Below, one piece after another: positions 1-8,306 of a stretch of DNA of 58,572 nt. Each line of letters starts with the position of its first letter. Within the stretch, counting starts at the first letter, position 1. The notes under the pieces are model-generated. The model worked only from the letters and a program-made list of their open reading frames with translations. It had not been told where the DNA came from and made no database searches. Origin of the DNA: Rhodoligotrophos appendicifer (GTDB lineage: Bacteria > Pseudomonadota > Alphaproteobacteria > Rhizobiales > Im1); the NCBI RefSeq assembly GCF_007474605.1, contig NZ_VHKL01000018.1, forward strand, positions 1-58,572, read 5' to 3'. A program made the translations under genes and the position numbers.

Positions 1-68
1 AGGGGGAGGCAAGGGGGTGTGGGTGGAGGCGGGCTAGGGGGGAGGAAACGTTTAAAATCGGCCGCAGT

Positions 69-96
69 GAGGAGAAGGAGGTCTCTCCTTCTCCTC
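69..96 (-). terminator. Perfect 12-bp hairpin downstream of the DUF3644 operon
   Basis: Positions 69-80 (GAGGAGAAGGAG) and 85-96 (CTCCTTCTCCTC) are perfect inverted repeats around a 4-nt loop. The hairpin lies about 80 bp past the stop of the leftward gene ending at 178, so it probably terminates that operon. The only adjacent T-run (TTT) lies on the rightward side, so it is not a textbook Rho-independent terminator for leftward transcription. Confidence 0.55.
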
Positions 97-177
97 TTTC
101 GACAAAGAGCGTCAAAATTTGGCTTTGCGGTTTCGAAGTGTCTAAATACATCGCTTGTCGGGCCTTAAAGTGCGTAG

Positions 178-738
178 CTATGAACTTGCTGCTGCCATCA
201 CGATCTGCACGATGCCCATCAGCAGGCTGGCGATCCCCGTTATCCCGGCGAGCGTAGTAGAGCGTAAGAGGCGCATGATCTCGGGCCAGAGTGGATCTGG
301 AGTTTCGATCAGCTTTTCGGCAGACTCAATTAATGCCATGGCATTTGCCTTATGAGCATTAGAGAGTTTGGCGGATTCGACGACTACTCGAATATCCCTG
401 AGAATGTTCTGGATCTCAGACTTTTGATTTTCAGATAAGTTATATTGGCCAGTCCATGCAACGCTGTCCACCCTGACAGAAATATCGCCTTTCTGCACTG
501 CGTCCAACCCTGCGGCGGTGATCTGAAACAGTCTGCCGCCGGACATTTGATATGCCTGACGCGTGATAACCAATCCTACGGACTCTAGGTCATCTGTCAG
601 GGTCAAAATGTATTGACTAGAACCCTCAATCTGCGTGTGTTTCCTGATCGTCGAGATGGTGCAGTATCGTTTGTCTCCGCCAATCAGGCGTTGGTGTAAG
701 TATCTAAGGATCTTTAGCTGATCAGTTTTTGAATTCAA
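178..738 (-). CDS. Hypothetical winged-helix-like protein with C-terminal membrane helix
   Basis: This 186-residue protein has no family I can name. Residues 1-85 look like a winged-helix fold: helices around DQLKILRYLHQRL, then a basic wing-like segment ending QMSGGRLFQITAAGLDAV. The middle (90-150) is helical and the C terminus (about 160-184, LAGITGIASLLMGIVQIVMA) is one hydrophobic helix, so a membrane-anchored sensor or regulator is plausible. The start is TTG at 738, overlapping the stop of the upstream gene, with a GGAG ribosome-binding site inside the end of that gene. This implies translational coupling. Base composition is clearly lower in GC than in the following 50 kb. Confidence 0.75.
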   Translation of the reverse strand: MNSKTDQLKILRYLHQRLIGGDKRYCTISTIRKHTQIEGSSQYILTLTDDLESVGLVITRQAYQMSGGRLFQITAAGLDAVQKGDISVRVDSVAWTGQYNLSENQKSEIQNILRDIRVVVESAKLSNAHKANAMALIESAEKLIETPDPLWPEIMRLLRSTTLAGITGIASLLMGIVQIVMAAASS

Positions 739-1892
739 TCCGATCTCCTCTGAGATTTAACTATCTCATCTACCAAAAAATCCAGCCATGCATCGTTGTA
801 GGTGTAGCTGTTGTAAGCCTTATGGAAGATGCAATAGGTGCGGTTGGCGTTTTCCCCCTTGCCGGCCCGCACGTTGTGTCTCTTCCATGCTTCCGTGTGG
901 TTGCTGACCGTAAAGCGACGGCCGCTTCTCCGACTGACAAGAGCGGCCACCTCACTGGGTTTATAGGGGTAGAGCTCGTCAGAAATCTTGTACTTTTGGA
1001 GGACGTTGTGAACGCTCTTTCCCTCAGCAGAATCTGGCGTCAGAAACTGGATATGTGCACTTCCCTTTGAAGCGCTGTCTAACGTGTAAACAACCCGAAA
1101 TTGATATTCCAGGTCACTCAACTCCTCCTCTGAGAGCTCTGCCGTCAGTCGAGCGTCCAGCGCTGCGATATGCGCTGGAACGTCGTACTGGTGAGGCTGC
1201 GCGGCCTGCTCGATCTCAAGCTTGCCGAACTGAAGAGCTACCGAGATTTCGTTTTGAAGACTTAGGCGAGGTCCGTACCAGTCCACAATCGTCCTATCGA
1301 AGTTCAGGCAGCAAGCTTGGAAAACAGCGAGCCATCGAGGATCGCTACGTCCCATTAGCCTGTGTTCGACCTCGTCCCGAATGGCTTTGATCGTGTTTAG
1401 GTTGTTCTTGATGCCCTTTGACAGCGGAGAGTCGGACTTGTTGAGCATGTAGCTTAGGCCAAAGGTTGTGCCGTCACTGTTCAAGATGTTACCGTCTTGC
1501 CTGTGATAAAACTCGTGGAGAAGATAGGTCCACGCAATGTTCGCCAGGATAGCAAACATACCAGCTTTGAACTTGTAGCTGCTGCTATTGAAAATCGTGA
1601 CCGCGATTATCATTGCTTCGCGCGCACGAATCAACCGCTCGTCATCGTAAATATTGAGGCCGGTTATAGGGTCAAAGCTAAGCTTCCACTTCTTAAAAAA
1701 TTCTATTTCTGCCTCTGAGGCGGGCTCGACAAAATTGTCTTTTTTGACACCAGAAATACGGCCGAAGTTAACTGTTGGAGTTCGCTGATAGTTAATGAGC
1801 GCATGGATATCCTGGCTCCGCTCGCCACAAAAAAGTAAGGCCTTTACTATCCGCTTCTCAAATGTAGTCAGTCCCCCGCCTTTTGACATCAT
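735..1892 (-). CDS. DUF3644 domain-containing protein
   Basis: The N terminus (GLTTFEKRIVKALLFCGERSQ, then HALINYQRTPTVNFGRISGVK, residues about 7-51) matches the helix-turn-helix-like start typical of DUF3644 proteins. Residues 85-230 form a mostly helical region containing LLHEFYHRQ and DEVEHRLMGR. The C-terminal 80 residues contain a second possible DNA-binding segment (KYKISDELYPYKPSEVAALV). No function is established for the family. Start choice is ATG 1892 or the adjacent ATG 1889, which is better spaced from GGAGG. The downstream gene starts on this gene's stop codon, so the two form an operon. The lower GC and edge position suggest an acquired accessory unit; a defence role is possible but unproven. 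Confidence 0.8.
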   Translation of the reverse strand: MMSKGGGLTTFEKRIVKALLFCGERSQDIHALINYQRTPTVNFGRISGVKKDNFVEPASEAEIEFFKKWKLSFDPITGLNIYDDERLIRAREAMIIAVTIFNSSSYKFKAGMFAILANIAWTYLLHEFYHRQDGNILNSDGTTFGLSYMLNKSDSPLSKGIKNNLNTIKAIRDEVEHRLMGRSDPRWLAVFQACCLNFDRTIVDWYGPRLSLQNEISVALQFGKLEIEQAAQPHQYDVPAHIAALDARLTAELSEEELSDLEYQFRVVYTLDSASKGSAHIQFLTPDSAEGKSVHNVLQKYKISDELYPYKPSEVAALVSRRSGRRFTVSNHTEAWKRHNVRAGKGENANRTYCIFHKAYNSYTYNDAWLDFLVDEIVKSQRRSD

Positions 1893-2070
1893 CGCCTCCG
1901 CTTACTACTAAGTTGATATTTTTGTTTAGAGGGAACTCAGCGCAAAAGGTTCTCAGGTTAACGCTAACATGCGAAGCTTCTGTGAAAAACATGAACAGGT
2001 CGGACGTGAAAACATTAGCGTCCATGGCGACAAGCCACTTCAGCGCGCCAATTGCCCGGTAAATCTTCAT
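1858..2070 (-). CDS. Doubtful small ORF upstream of the DUF3644 gene
   Basis: This is a 70-residue open frame (starts MKIYRAIGALKWLVAMDANV) in the AT-richer leader of the DUF3644 gene, overlapping its first 35 bases in another frame. There is no clear ribosome-binding site and no recognisable domain. It could be a leader peptide or noise. It is included only because nothing else fills 1893-2150. Confidence 0.2.
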   Translation of the reverse strand: MKIYRAIGALKWLVAMDANVFTSDLFMFFTEASHVSVNLRTFCAEFPLNKNINLVVSGGDDVKRRGTDYI

Positions 2071-2189
2071 TCAAATATTATGAACTGTCGTTCGTTATCC
2101 TGACAAGTAAGTTTAAGATCTAAAATATTTTCTTCGCAGCTTTGAGTTCCCTTGGCTATCGATTCATTATTGTTACTGAGCAAGGCCGA

Positions 2190-2720
2190 AACGGCGCTTT
2201 GCGCTTCCTCAGGATGAGGTTCTCCCTTGGGACGGATCCTTCGAGACGGGTGGGGAGGCCGCTCGGATGAGGGTTTCCCTTGGGGCTAGTCCTTCGAGAC
2301 GCGCCCTGCGGTCGCTCCTCAGGATGAGGATTACCCCAAGGCTTTGGGGCGGAGGGTTTGGCGGTCCCGGGTCTGCACGGCACCGCTGCGCGGTGCAGTG
2401 CGCCCGGGATAACCCGGGGTGGGTGCTTCGGGACGGCGGAGCGGTTGCGGATCCTTGCGGAGCGTCATCCCGGGCTTGACCCGCGGTCCCGGGCCCCAGG
2501 GGAAAGTGTTGCGTGTGTGGCCCCTGGATCCTCGGGTCAAGCCCGAGGATGACGGGTGGGGGGGGCGATGGGGGGGCTTTCCCCTGCGGGACGGGGTCCC
2601 GGATCTGCGCAGCACCGCTTCGCGCTGCGGCGCGTCCGGGATGACCGGTGTGGGGGGTGCGCTGCGGTGCGTCCGGGATGACGGGTTTGGGGGGTGCGCT
2701 GCGGCGCGTCCGGGATGACG
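2190..2720. repeat. Cluster of dispersed intergenic repeats (two families)
   Basis: The stretch 1893-2891 holds no convincing gene apart from the doubtful ORF at 1858-2070. From about 2190 it is filled by two repeat types. The first has the form CCTTCGAGACG...GCTCCTCAGGATGAGG (best copy 2291-2329, with fragments at 2208 and 2239). The second has paired ends like GTCCCGG and CCGGGATGAC (about 2365-2410, 2464-2553, 2596-2644, with short direct copies of GGTGCGCTGCGGYGCGTCC around 2657-2720). These resemble alphaproteobacterial palindromic intergenic elements. Confidence 0.8.
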
Positions 2721-2891
2721 GGTTTGGGGTGCAGCAAGGGAGGACGGTGTTGTCATGGGGTTGTTAAGGCTGCTGTTCAATTGTGTGGCGTCGGCGGTGG
2801 TCTGGGGTTAGCGTCGGGCGGATTGGGGGCTCGAGGGCCGGCGCTTCGTTCTGCTGCGCCCCGTCGTCGCCATCAGGAGGATATATCGCCC

Positions 2892-3623
2892 ATGAAAATA
2901 CCCCAGATCCGCTTCGCGCTGCTGCTGCTCGGCAGCCTGGTCTCGGCGTCGGCCGTGGCCTCGGCGCAGGAGGCGGCCAAGCCGCATGTGCCGCTGCAGA
3001 AGACCATCGGCCAGGTCACCCATACGGCGCCCGAGCCGTCGCTCGCCGTGATCAATTCGACCGGCGCCACGCTGGACGGCACGAAGCTGACCCTGACGGG
3101 CGTTGCGCCGAATTCCATCGTCTTCGCCGACCGGCCGGTGCGCGCGGCCGGGCATGTGACGACGAAGCAGTTCATCATGCAGTGGGACGAGGGCAAGGAC
3201 AGCTTCGCCAAAGATCCGCCGAACGCCACCATCTCGGTCCTGGGCGGGGACGGGTCGGCGGTCGAGGATGCCGTGGTGACGCTCAAGAAGCCGGTGCTGG
3301 AGGGCACGACGCTGACCTTCGAGGTCGCGGTGCTTGAAGGCAGCCTGTCGGGCGGCAGCGGGCCGGCGGCGCTGTTCATCGACTTCTTCGCGGCCCATTA
3401 CGGCGGCTATCACGGCGGCGTGACGGTCGGCCATGTGGGCGGCTATGGCTATCACGGCGGCGGGGCCTATTGGCATGCACCGGCCTATCACGGCGCCTGG
3501 TACGGCGCCGGTGCGGTGGCGGGCGCGGCGGTCGCCGGTGCGGCGGTCGGTGCGGCGGCAGCGACGGCGGCTCCCTATTACCGGCCGGCCTGCGGCTATT
3601 ACCCCTATCCGCCCTGCTATTGA
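2892..3623 (+). CDS. Exported Gly/His/Tyr-rich hypothetical protein
   Basis: The 243-residue product starts with a clear signal peptide (MKIPQIRFALLLLGSLVSAS, cleavage probably near ASA-QEA at 26-28). The middle part (about 45-165) alternates short hydrophobic strands and looks like a beta-rich domain (TLTGVAPNSIVFADRPVRAA, FIMQWDEG). The C-terminal third is a low-complexity run with repeated HGG and GYHGG units, an Ala/Gly/Val hydrophobic stretch (about 207-227) and a Tyr/Cys-containing end (YYPYPPCY). ATG 2892 was chosen over upstream starts because AGGAGG lies 11 bases before it and the signal peptide begins there. A periplasmic or envelope role is inferred. Confidence 0.8.
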   Translation: MKIPQIRFALLLLGSLVSASAVASAQEAAKPHVPLQKTIGQVTHTAPEPSLAVINSTGATLDGTKLTLTGVAPNSIVFADRPVRAAGHVTTKQFIMQWDEGKDSFAKDPPNATISVLGGDGSAVEDAVVTLKKPVLEGTTLTFEVAVLEGSLSGGSGPAALFIDFFAAHYGGYHGGVTVGHVGGYGYHGGGAYWHAPAYHGAWYGAGAVAGAAVAGAAVGAAAATAAPYYRPACGYYPYPPCY

Positions 3624-3631
3624 GGCTTCGT

Positions 3632-3698
3632 CCTTCGAGACGGCCCCCCATGGGGGCCTCCTCAGGATGAGGGGTGGAGGGGCCTCCTCAGGATGAGG
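3632..3698. repeat. Intergenic palindromic repeat plus partial second copy
   Basis: A full copy with arms CCTTCGAGACGGCC and GGCCTCCTCAGGATGAGG occupies 3632-3672. The right arm is repeated directly at about 3680-3698. It sits just after the stop of the preceding gene, as most copies in this window do. Confidence 0.8.
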
Positions 3699-3809
3699 GG
3701 GAGGCGGGCCGGATCGAGCGCGGCCATGAGCTGAGCGCAAGGCTTCCCTGCGGGAGGCCTTGCGAAATTCGTTTGTCGCGGAGATGCGCAGGGGTTTACA
3801 TCCGCGGCC

Positions 3810-5246
3810 ATGAGTGCTGCGCCTGATGCATCGGACCCCGAGGTCTTCGTTACCGAGCGCGACCCGAAGCTGCGGCTGCTGATCCCGCTCATCGTCGCCG
3901 TCGCCTTCCTCATCGAGCAGCTCGACCAGACCATCATCACCACCGCCATCCCGGCCATGGCGCTGAGCCTCGGGACGACGCCGATCCGGCTCAATCTGGC
4001 GATCACCGCCTATATCCTGACGCTCGCCGTGTTCATCCCGGTGTCGGGCTGGTTCGCCGACCGGTTCGGGGCGCGGACGATCTTCGCGCTGGCGCTGTTC
4101 ATCTTCACCCTCGGCTCGGCCCTGTGCGGCATGGCGAATTCGTTCGAGATGCTGGTGGCGACGCGGGCGCTGCAGGGGATCGGGGGCGCGATGATGACGC
4201 CGGTGGGGCGGCTGATCCTGCTGCGCTCGTTCCCGCGCGCCCGGCTGGTGACGGCGATGACGTATATGACGCTGCCCGCCATCATCGGGCCGGTGGCGGG
4301 GCCGCTCCTGGGGGGCGTGCTGACGACATATGCGTCGTGGCGGTGGATCTTCTATGTGAATGTGCCGATCGGGCTTTTGGGCATGGTGCTGGCGCTGCGC
4401 TATGTGGAGAATACGAAAGCACCGCAGCTCGCGCGGTTCGATTTCAAGGGCTTCGTCATGGTGGGGCTGGGGGCGGCCTTGCTGCAGTTCGGACTGGAGA
4501 ATGTGGGGCGGCCGATGCTGCCGGTGCCGGCCATCGTGCTGGTGCTGGCGGCTTCGGCGCTGATGCTGCTCGGCTTCGTGCGGCATGCGCGTAGGGTCGC
4601 AGCACCGGCCGTGGACCTCACGCTGTTCCGCGAGCGCGCCTTCGCGGTGGGGACGCTGGCGGGAGGATTGTGCCGGGTGGGGCTCAACGGCACGCCGTTC
4701 CTGCTGCCGCTGATGCTGCAGGTGGGCTTCGGCATGAGCCCCGTCCTGTCCGGCTCGCTCACCTTCGCCAGCAGCCTGGGGGTCGTGCTGGTGAGGCCGT
4801 CGCTGTCGCCGCTGCTGAAGCGCTTCGGCTTCGACCGGGTGCTGATCGCCAGCGCGGTCTTCAGCGCGCTGTTCACCGCGGGCTTTGCCCTGATCGAGCC
4901 GGGGACGCCGCATTGGGCGATCGGGACCTACGTGTTCGCCTTCGGGCTCATGCGCTCGCTGCAGTTCATGACCTCGAACACGCTGTCCTATGCGGACCTG
5001 CCGAGCGAGAAGCTGTCGCGGGGCACGAGCCTGGGCGGCGTGCTGCAGCAGCTGAGCGTGAGCTTCGGGGTGTCGATCGCGGCCACGCTGCTGGCGCTGG
5101 TGAGCGTGGGCAGCCACGAGCTCACCCCGGCGCGGTTCCACGAGGTGTTCCTGCTGCTGGCAGTGATCCCGCTGCTGTCGATCCCGGGCTTCCTGCTGCT
5201 GAAGCCGGAAGACGGGCGACAGGTGAGCCGGCATGTCAGGGACTGA
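3810..5246 (+). CDS. MFS transporter, DHA2 (EmrB/QacA) drug-efflux type
   Basis: This is a 478-residue integral membrane protein with about 14 predicted helices and a short cytoplasmic N terminus. Family marks are the helix-1 motif QLDQTIITTAIPAM (about 36-49), the loop 2-3 motif GWFADRFGAR (about 79-88), and the antiporter-type motif C around GPVAGPLLGG (155-164). Family members expel drugs or other hydrophobic compounds by proton antiport; the substrate here is unknown. No obvious Shine-Dalgarno precedes ATG 3810, and the gene is monocistronic between repeats and a convergent tRNA-modification gene. Confidence 0.9.
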   Translation: MSAAPDASDPEVFVTERDPKLRLLIPLIVAVAFLIEQLDQTIITTAIPAMALSLGTTPIRLNLAITAYILTLAVFIPVSGWFADRFGARTIFALALFIFTLGSALCGMANSFEMLVATRALQGIGGAMMTPVGRLILLRSFPRARLVTAMTYMTLPAIIGPVAGPLLGGVLTTYASWRWIFYVNVPIGLLGMVLALRYVENTKAPQLARFDFKGFVMVGLGAALLQFGLENVGRPMLPVPAIVLVLAASALMLLGFVRHARRVAAPAVDLTLFRERAFAVGTLAGGLCRVGLNGTPFLLPLMLQVGFGMSPVLSGSLTFASSLGVVLVRPSLSPLLKRFGFDRVLIASAVFSALFTAGFALIEPGTPHWAIGTYVFAFGLMRSLQFMTSNTLSYADLPSEKLSRGTSLGGVLQQLSVSFGVSIAATLLALVSVGSHELTPARFHEVFLLLAVIPLLSIPGFLLLKPEDGRQVSRHVRD

Positions 5247-5284
5247 TGCAGCCTGCAGCTGCTGTGCCGGCGGCAGGAGTGGTG

Positions 5285-6274
5285 TCAGCGCGGCGCGGCG
5301 GCGCGGGCGAGCCGGTCGTTGATGGCCTCGCCGAGGCCGTGATGGGGAACCGGGGCTGCGGCAATGGTGGAGGACCGGCTGACGGCCTCGGCGTCGAGCT
5401 CGTGCAGCAGGCGGAACAAATTGGCAGCGGCCTCGATGAGATCGCCGCCGGGCGAGAGATTGCGCATGGGGCCGTCATGAGGGGCGGCCGGTCCGAAGGC
5501 GAGATAGGCCTCGCCGGGGGCCGGGGCCGTCACGTTCAGGCGCAGGGCTGCACGCGGCGCGTAATGGCTGAGGAGCTGGCCCGGCGCGGTGGGACGATCG
5601 GGATCGGCGGCACAATCCGCCAGCCGCCCCTCGAGACAGCGCTCGATCGCCTCGCGGGCGAGGCCGCCGGGGCGCAGCAGCGTCGGCGCGGATCCCAGAC
5701 AGGCGATAATCGTCGATTCGAGGCCGATGCCGGTGGCGCCGGCGTCGAGGATCCGGTCGACCCGGTCGCCGAGGCTGGCGGCCACATGAGCGGCCAGAGT
5801 CGGGCTGATCGAGCCGGAGCGGTTGGCGCTGGGTGCCGCCAGCGGCCGGCCACAGGCGCGCAGCAGGGCTTGGGCCGTTTCGTGGGCGGGGACGCGCAGG
5901 GCGATCGTGTCGAGCCCGGCCGAGGCCAGAGCGGAGATCGGGCAGCCGGGTGCGCGCGGCACGACCAGGGTCAGGGGACCCGGCCAGAAGGCCTGTGCCA
6001 GGCGTTCGGCGGCCGCATCGAAGCTGCCCAGGACGCGGGCGGCAGCGAGATCTTCGACATGGATGATGAGCGGATTGAAGCTGGGCCGGCCCTTCGCCTC
6101 GAAGATGCGGGCCACGGCCCGGTCCGAGGTTGCGTCCGCGCCCAGGCCGTAGACCGTCTCGGTGGGAAAGGCCACGAGGTTGCCATGGCCCAGACAATCG
6201 GCCGCCGAGGCGATATTCTCCGGGGTCGCGGGCAGGATTTGCAGGCCGCGGGCCTCATGTCCGATTGACGCCAC
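5285..6274 (-). CDS. tsaC: L-threonylcarbamoyladenylate synthase (Sua5/TsaC long form)
   Basis: The enzyme makes threonylcarbamoyl-AMP from threonine, bicarbonate and ATP, the first step of the universal t6A37 tRNA modification in the cytosol. The YrdC fold covers residues about 12-200 with the substrate loop FPTETVYGLGAD (36-47), KGRP (61-64) followed by NPLIIHV, and the SxN motif S149-A-N151. A C-terminal Sua5 domain (about 225-325) marks the long form. At 329 residues it has normal length. The start is GTG 6274, since no in-frame ATG precedes the conserved core. It is divergent from the acyl-CoA dehydrogenase at 6364. Confidence 0.93.
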   Translation of the reverse strand: MASIGHEARGLQILPATPENIASAADCLGHGNLVAFPTETVYGLGADATSDRAVARIFEAKGRPSFNPLIIHVEDLAAARVLGSFDAAAERLAQAFWPGPLTLVVPRAPGCPISALASAGLDTIALRVPAHETAQALLRACGRPLAAPSANRSGSISPTLAAHVAASLGDRVDRILDAGATGIGLESTIIACLGSAPTLLRPGGLAREAIERCLEGRLADCAADPDRPTAPGQLLSHYAPRAALRLNVTAPAPGEAYLAFGPAAPHDGPMRNLSPGGDLIEAAANLFRLLHELDAEAVSRSSTIAAAPVPHHGLGEAINDRLARAAAPR

Positions 6275-6363
6275 GGCGCTGACCCCTACATTCCATGCAC
6301 AAATAGAAATTCACACGCGTATCGCGCCGGCCTGCCCCGCGCGCTCAAGCCAGGAAGCCTCCA

Positions 6364-8109
6364 ATGCCTTATACCCCACAGGTCGACGACCTCAAGCATG
6401 TGCTCGGTTCCATCACCGGATTCCGCCAACTGGTGGAGGAGGGGCTGTTCCCGGACCTCACCGCAGACACGCTGGACCAGATCCTGGAGGAGGCGGGCCG
6501 CTTTGCCGGAGAGGTCCTCGCGCCGCTCAATGTGGTGGGCGACCGGGTCGGCGCCAAGCGCAATGCGGACGGCTCCGTGACGACAGCGCCGGGCTGGCGG
6601 GAGGCCTATACGCGGTGGGTGGAGGCAGGATGGGGCGCGCTGCCGTCGCCGGTCGATTATGGCGGCCAGGGCCTGCCGGTTTCGGTAGGGCTTGCGGTGC
6701 AGGAATTGTGGAACACCGCGGCCATGGCCTTCGGGCTCGGACCGCTGCTCACGCAAGGAGCGGCGGATGCGCTGCATCAACATGGCAGCGAGGCCCTCAA
6801 GAGCATCTATTTGCCGAAGCTCGCCACCGGGGAATGGTCGGGCACCATGGTGCTGACCGAGCCGCAGGCCGGCACCGATCTCGCCGCCATCAAGACCAAG
6901 GCCGAGCCGCAAGGCGACGGCACCTACAGAGTTCAGGGCACGAAGATCTTCATCACCTATGGCGAACATGATCTCGTGGACAATATCGTGCATTTCGTCC
7001 TGGCACGGGTCGTGGGGGCGCCGGAGGGCACGCGCGGGATCTCCATGTTCCTGGTGCCGAAGGTGCTCGTGAACGAAGACGGCAGCCTGGGCGCGCGCAA
7101 CGACGTCAAATGCCTGGCGCTGGAGCACAAGCTCGGAATCCATGCGAGCCCCACCTGCGTCATGGCCTATGGCGAAGAGGACGGTGCGGTGGGCTATCTC
7201 GTGGGGCAGGAAAATCGCGGCCTCAACTGCATGTTCACGATGATGAATTCGGCCCGGCTGCATGTGGGGATGCAGGGTGTGGCCGTCGGCGAGCGGGCGT
7301 TCCAGCATGCGCTGGGCTATGCCCAGGACCGGAAACAGGGAAAGCGGTCGGGATCGGACCAGATGGTGCCGATCATCACGCATCCGGACGTCAAGCGCAT
7401 GCTGCTGGACATGAAGGCGAAGGTCGCGGCATCGCGGGCGATCTGCTTTGCCACCGCCTATGCCCTCGACGTCGCCCGCCATGGGCGGACGGAGGAGGAG
7501 CGGCTCCATCATGAAATGCTGGCCCAGCTGCTCACGCCGGTCGCCAAGGCATTTCCCACCGACATGGGCGTGGATGTGGCCTCGACCGGCATTCAGGTGC
7601 ATGGCGGCATGGGCTTCATCGAAGAGACGGGCGCTGCGCAATATTACCGTGATGCGCGGATCGCGCCCATCTATGAGGGCACCAACGGCGTGCAGGCGAT
7701 CGACCTGGTGGGACGCAAGCTGCCGCTGGGCGAAGGCCGCGTGGTCGCCGGGCTGATCAAGGAGCTGCGCGGCATCGCCGAGGAGGCGCGGGCGGTGAAC
7801 GATCCGGCCTTCGGCAAGACGGCCGAGCGGGTGGGCGAGGCGGTTGCCGATCTCGAGGAGGCGACGGCCTGGATGCTGAAGGCGCTGGCGCGCAACCAGG
7901 ACGAAGCCATGGCCGGAGCGACGCGCTATCTGAAGCTGTTCGGGCTGGCCGCCGGCGGCGCCTGGCTGACCAAGGGGGCGCTGCAGGACCGGACCAACGG
8001 ACATGTGCCGACGGCGCGGTTCTTCGCCGAACAGGCCCTGCCGGAGACGGGGGCGCTGAAGCGCAGCGTCATGGAGGGCGCGGATGCGGTGCTGGAGGCA
8101 GCCCTCTAG
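6364..8109 (+). CDS. Acyl-CoA dehydrogenase, DmdC-like (long form)
   Basis: This 581-residue FAD enzyme would oxidise an acyl-CoA to its 2-enoyl-CoA in the cytosol. The usual N-terminal helical, middle beta (WSGTMVLTEPQAGTDLAAIK, about 158-177) and C-terminal helical domains are present. They are followed by the extra about 130-residue C-terminal domain of the 3-methylmercaptopropionyl-CoA dehydrogenase (DmdC) subgroup. The catalytic base is Glu438 in YEGTNGVQAIDLVGRKLPLG. The length fits DmdC and related broad acyl-CoA dehydrogenases (570-600). Substrate cannot be decided: many alphaproteobacteria carry several paralogues, and the DmdB-like ligase in this window lies 43 kb away. Confidence 0.9.
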   Translation: MPYTPQVDDLKHVLGSITGFRQLVEEGLFPDLTADTLDQILEEAGRFAGEVLAPLNVVGDRVGAKRNADGSVTTAPGWREAYTRWVEAGWGALPSPVDYGGQGLPVSVGLAVQELWNTAAMAFGLGPLLTQGAADALHQHGSEALKSIYLPKLATGEWSGTMVLTEPQAGTDLAAIKTKAEPQGDGTYRVQGTKIFITYGEHDLVDNIVHFVLARVVGAPEGTRGISMFLVPKVLVNEDGSLGARNDVKCLALEHKLGIHASPTCVMAYGEEDGAVGYLVGQENRGLNCMFTMMNSARLHVGMQGVAVGERAFQHALGYAQDRKQGKRSGSDQMVPIITHPDVKRMLLDMKAKVAASRAICFATAYALDVARHGRTEEERLHHEMLAQLLTPVAKAFPTDMGVDVASTGIQVHGGMGFIEETGAAQYYRDARIAPIYEGTNGVQAIDLVGRKLPLGEGRVVAGLIKELRGIAEEARAVNDPAFGKTAERVGEAVADLEEATAWMLKALARNQDEAMAGATRYLKLFGLAAGGAWLTKGALQDRTNGHVPTARFFAEQALPETGALKRSVMEGADAVLEAAL

Positions 8110-8168
8110 GCGGTGTGCGTGGGCGGGTTTGCCAGCGGGTGTGCCGGCGGGTTTGCCTCTGCCGCCCG

Positions 8169-8290
8169 GGGTCCCGGCTCTGCGCGGACGCACGCGTCCG
8201 CTGCGGCCGGGATGACCGGGATGCTTTCTTTTCGACCCTTTCAGGCTGAGCAGTCGAGGGATTTTCCGTTTTCCCTTGCGGGAGAGGGAT
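8169..8290. repeat. Intergenic repeats between acyl-CoA dehydrogenase and deacetylase-like genes
   Basis: A GTCCCGG...CCGGGATGAC-type element occupies 8169-8216, with an internal inverted core (GCGGACGC/GCGTCCGC). At about 8265-8290 there is a fragment of a third family (CCCTTGCGGGAGAGGG) whose fuller copies are at 35268-35311 and 47024-47068. Confidence 0.7.
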
Positions 8291-8306
8291 CTTTATAAGG
8301 AGCTTC

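Noticed and set aside
2808-5234. Very long leftward open frame (about 808 codons) opposite the exported protein and MFS genes
   Set aside because: It is an antisense shadow of high-GC coding DNA: rich in Arg, Gln, His, Pro and Ala, no domain, and it runs across an intergenic repeat.
6286-8193. 635-codon leftward frame opposite the DmdC-like gene
   Set aside because: Antisense mirror of the third-position GC pattern; the forward frame has a complete acyl-CoA dehydrogenase with catalytic Glu438.
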